Source: Planococcus sp. (in: firmicutes) (lineage in GTDB: Bacteria > Bacillota > Bacilli > Bacillales_A > Planococcaceae). From it: a DNA stretch of 5,922 bases. This document shows, in pieces, positions 5,780 to 5,922 of the stretch. Location: assembly GCA_030147455.1 (NCBI GenBank), contig JASKZU010000049.1, forward strand, positions 1 through 5,922, in the 5' to 3' direction. Within the stretch, counting starts at the first letter, position 1. Each line of letters starts with the position of its first letter. The notes beneath the pieces were generated by a model. The model was given only the letters and a program-made list of their open reading frames with translations, was not told where the DNA came from and searched no databases. The translations under genes were made by a program, and so were the position numbers.

Positions 5780-5922
5780 ATGTCACAGGAATTAAAGGCA
5801 TGGGTCATATTGGACAAGAGCCACCAAATTGCCAAAGTTGACGAACGTATCTATGGCTCATTTATCGAACATCTGGGCAGGGCGGTGTACGGCGGTATTT
5901 ACGAGCCGGGCCATCCACTGGC
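5780..5922 (+). CDS. abfA: GH51 alpha-L-arabinofuranosidase, partial (N-terminal 47 residues)
   Basis: Family 51 enzymes remove terminal arabinofuranosyl residues from arabinan, arabinoxylan and their oligosaccharides with retention of configuration. Only the first 47 codons are present; the gene runs off the window end. The segment ERIYGSFIEHLGRAVYGGIY (22-41) followed by EPGHP matches the start of Geobacillus stearothermophilus AbfA almost exactly as I remember it. Glu30 in SFIEHLG corresponds to the substrate-contacting Glu29 of that enzyme. The acid/base and nucleophile glutamates lie further downstream and cannot be checked. I see no signal peptide, which fits an intracellular enzyme acting on imported oligosaccharides. 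It has its own promoter, AraR operator and cre. If translation starts at ATG 5774 instead, two residues (MR) are added. Confidence 0.9.
   Translation, partial: MSQELKAWVILDKSHQIAKVDERIYGSFIEHLGRAVYGGIYEPGHPL

Noticed and set aside
1..5922. A mobile element, CRISPR array, tRNA/rRNA gene or previously undescribed system
   Set aside because: There are no long direct or terminal repeats, no transposase or integrase frame and no repeat-spacer pattern. All coding space is explained by five recognisable arabinose genes.

Overview
The window holds an L-arabinose catabolic locus from a low-to-moderate-GC Bacillota, most likely a member of Bacillales. The evidence is the Gram-positive style of the sequence (strong AGGAGG-type ribosome binding sites, AT-rich promoters, U-tailed intrinsic terminators), a GntR/LacI-type AraR repressor in place of the enterobacterial AraC, and proteins that resemble the Bacillus and Geobacillus Ara enzymes. 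The start of the last gene is nearly the same, residue for residue, as the Geobacillus stearothermophilus GH51 arabinofuranosidase as I remember it. The genus cannot be fixed from the window alone.

Layout, all on the + strand. Bases 1-232 are an AT-rich stretch in which I see no gene. A promoter with two AraR-type operators (about 233-291) drives araD (309-1010), araB (1015-2703) and araA (2723-4207), packed 4 and 19 bases apart, so this is an araDBA operon. It ends in a hairpin terminator (4220-4259). Next comes araR (4360-5481) with its own putative promoter and a strong intrinsic terminator (5506-5559). A second AraR-controlled promoter (5591-5636) and a leader of about 150 bases lead into abfA, which starts at 5780 and runs off the window end.

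Function. AbfA releases L-arabinose from arabinan or arabinoxylan oligosaccharides. AraA converts L-arabinose to L-ribulose, AraB phosphorylates it to L-ribulose 5-phosphate, and AraD epimerises that to D-xylulose 5-phosphate for the pentose phosphate pathway. AraR should hold both promoters off until arabinose binds it. Two full matches to the CcpA catabolite-response element (cre) consensus, one inside araD (392-405) and one in the abfA leader (5707-5720), suggest that both transcription units are also shut down when a preferred sugar is present. No transporter gene lies in the window.

The enzymes look intact, with every catalytic residue I could check in place. I found no mobile element, RNA gene, CRISPR array or undescribed system. 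The points of interest are regulatory: paired in-phase AraR boxes, intragenic and leader cre sites, an unexplained perfect AraR half-site far upstream, and a gene order in which araR separates araDBA from abfA.
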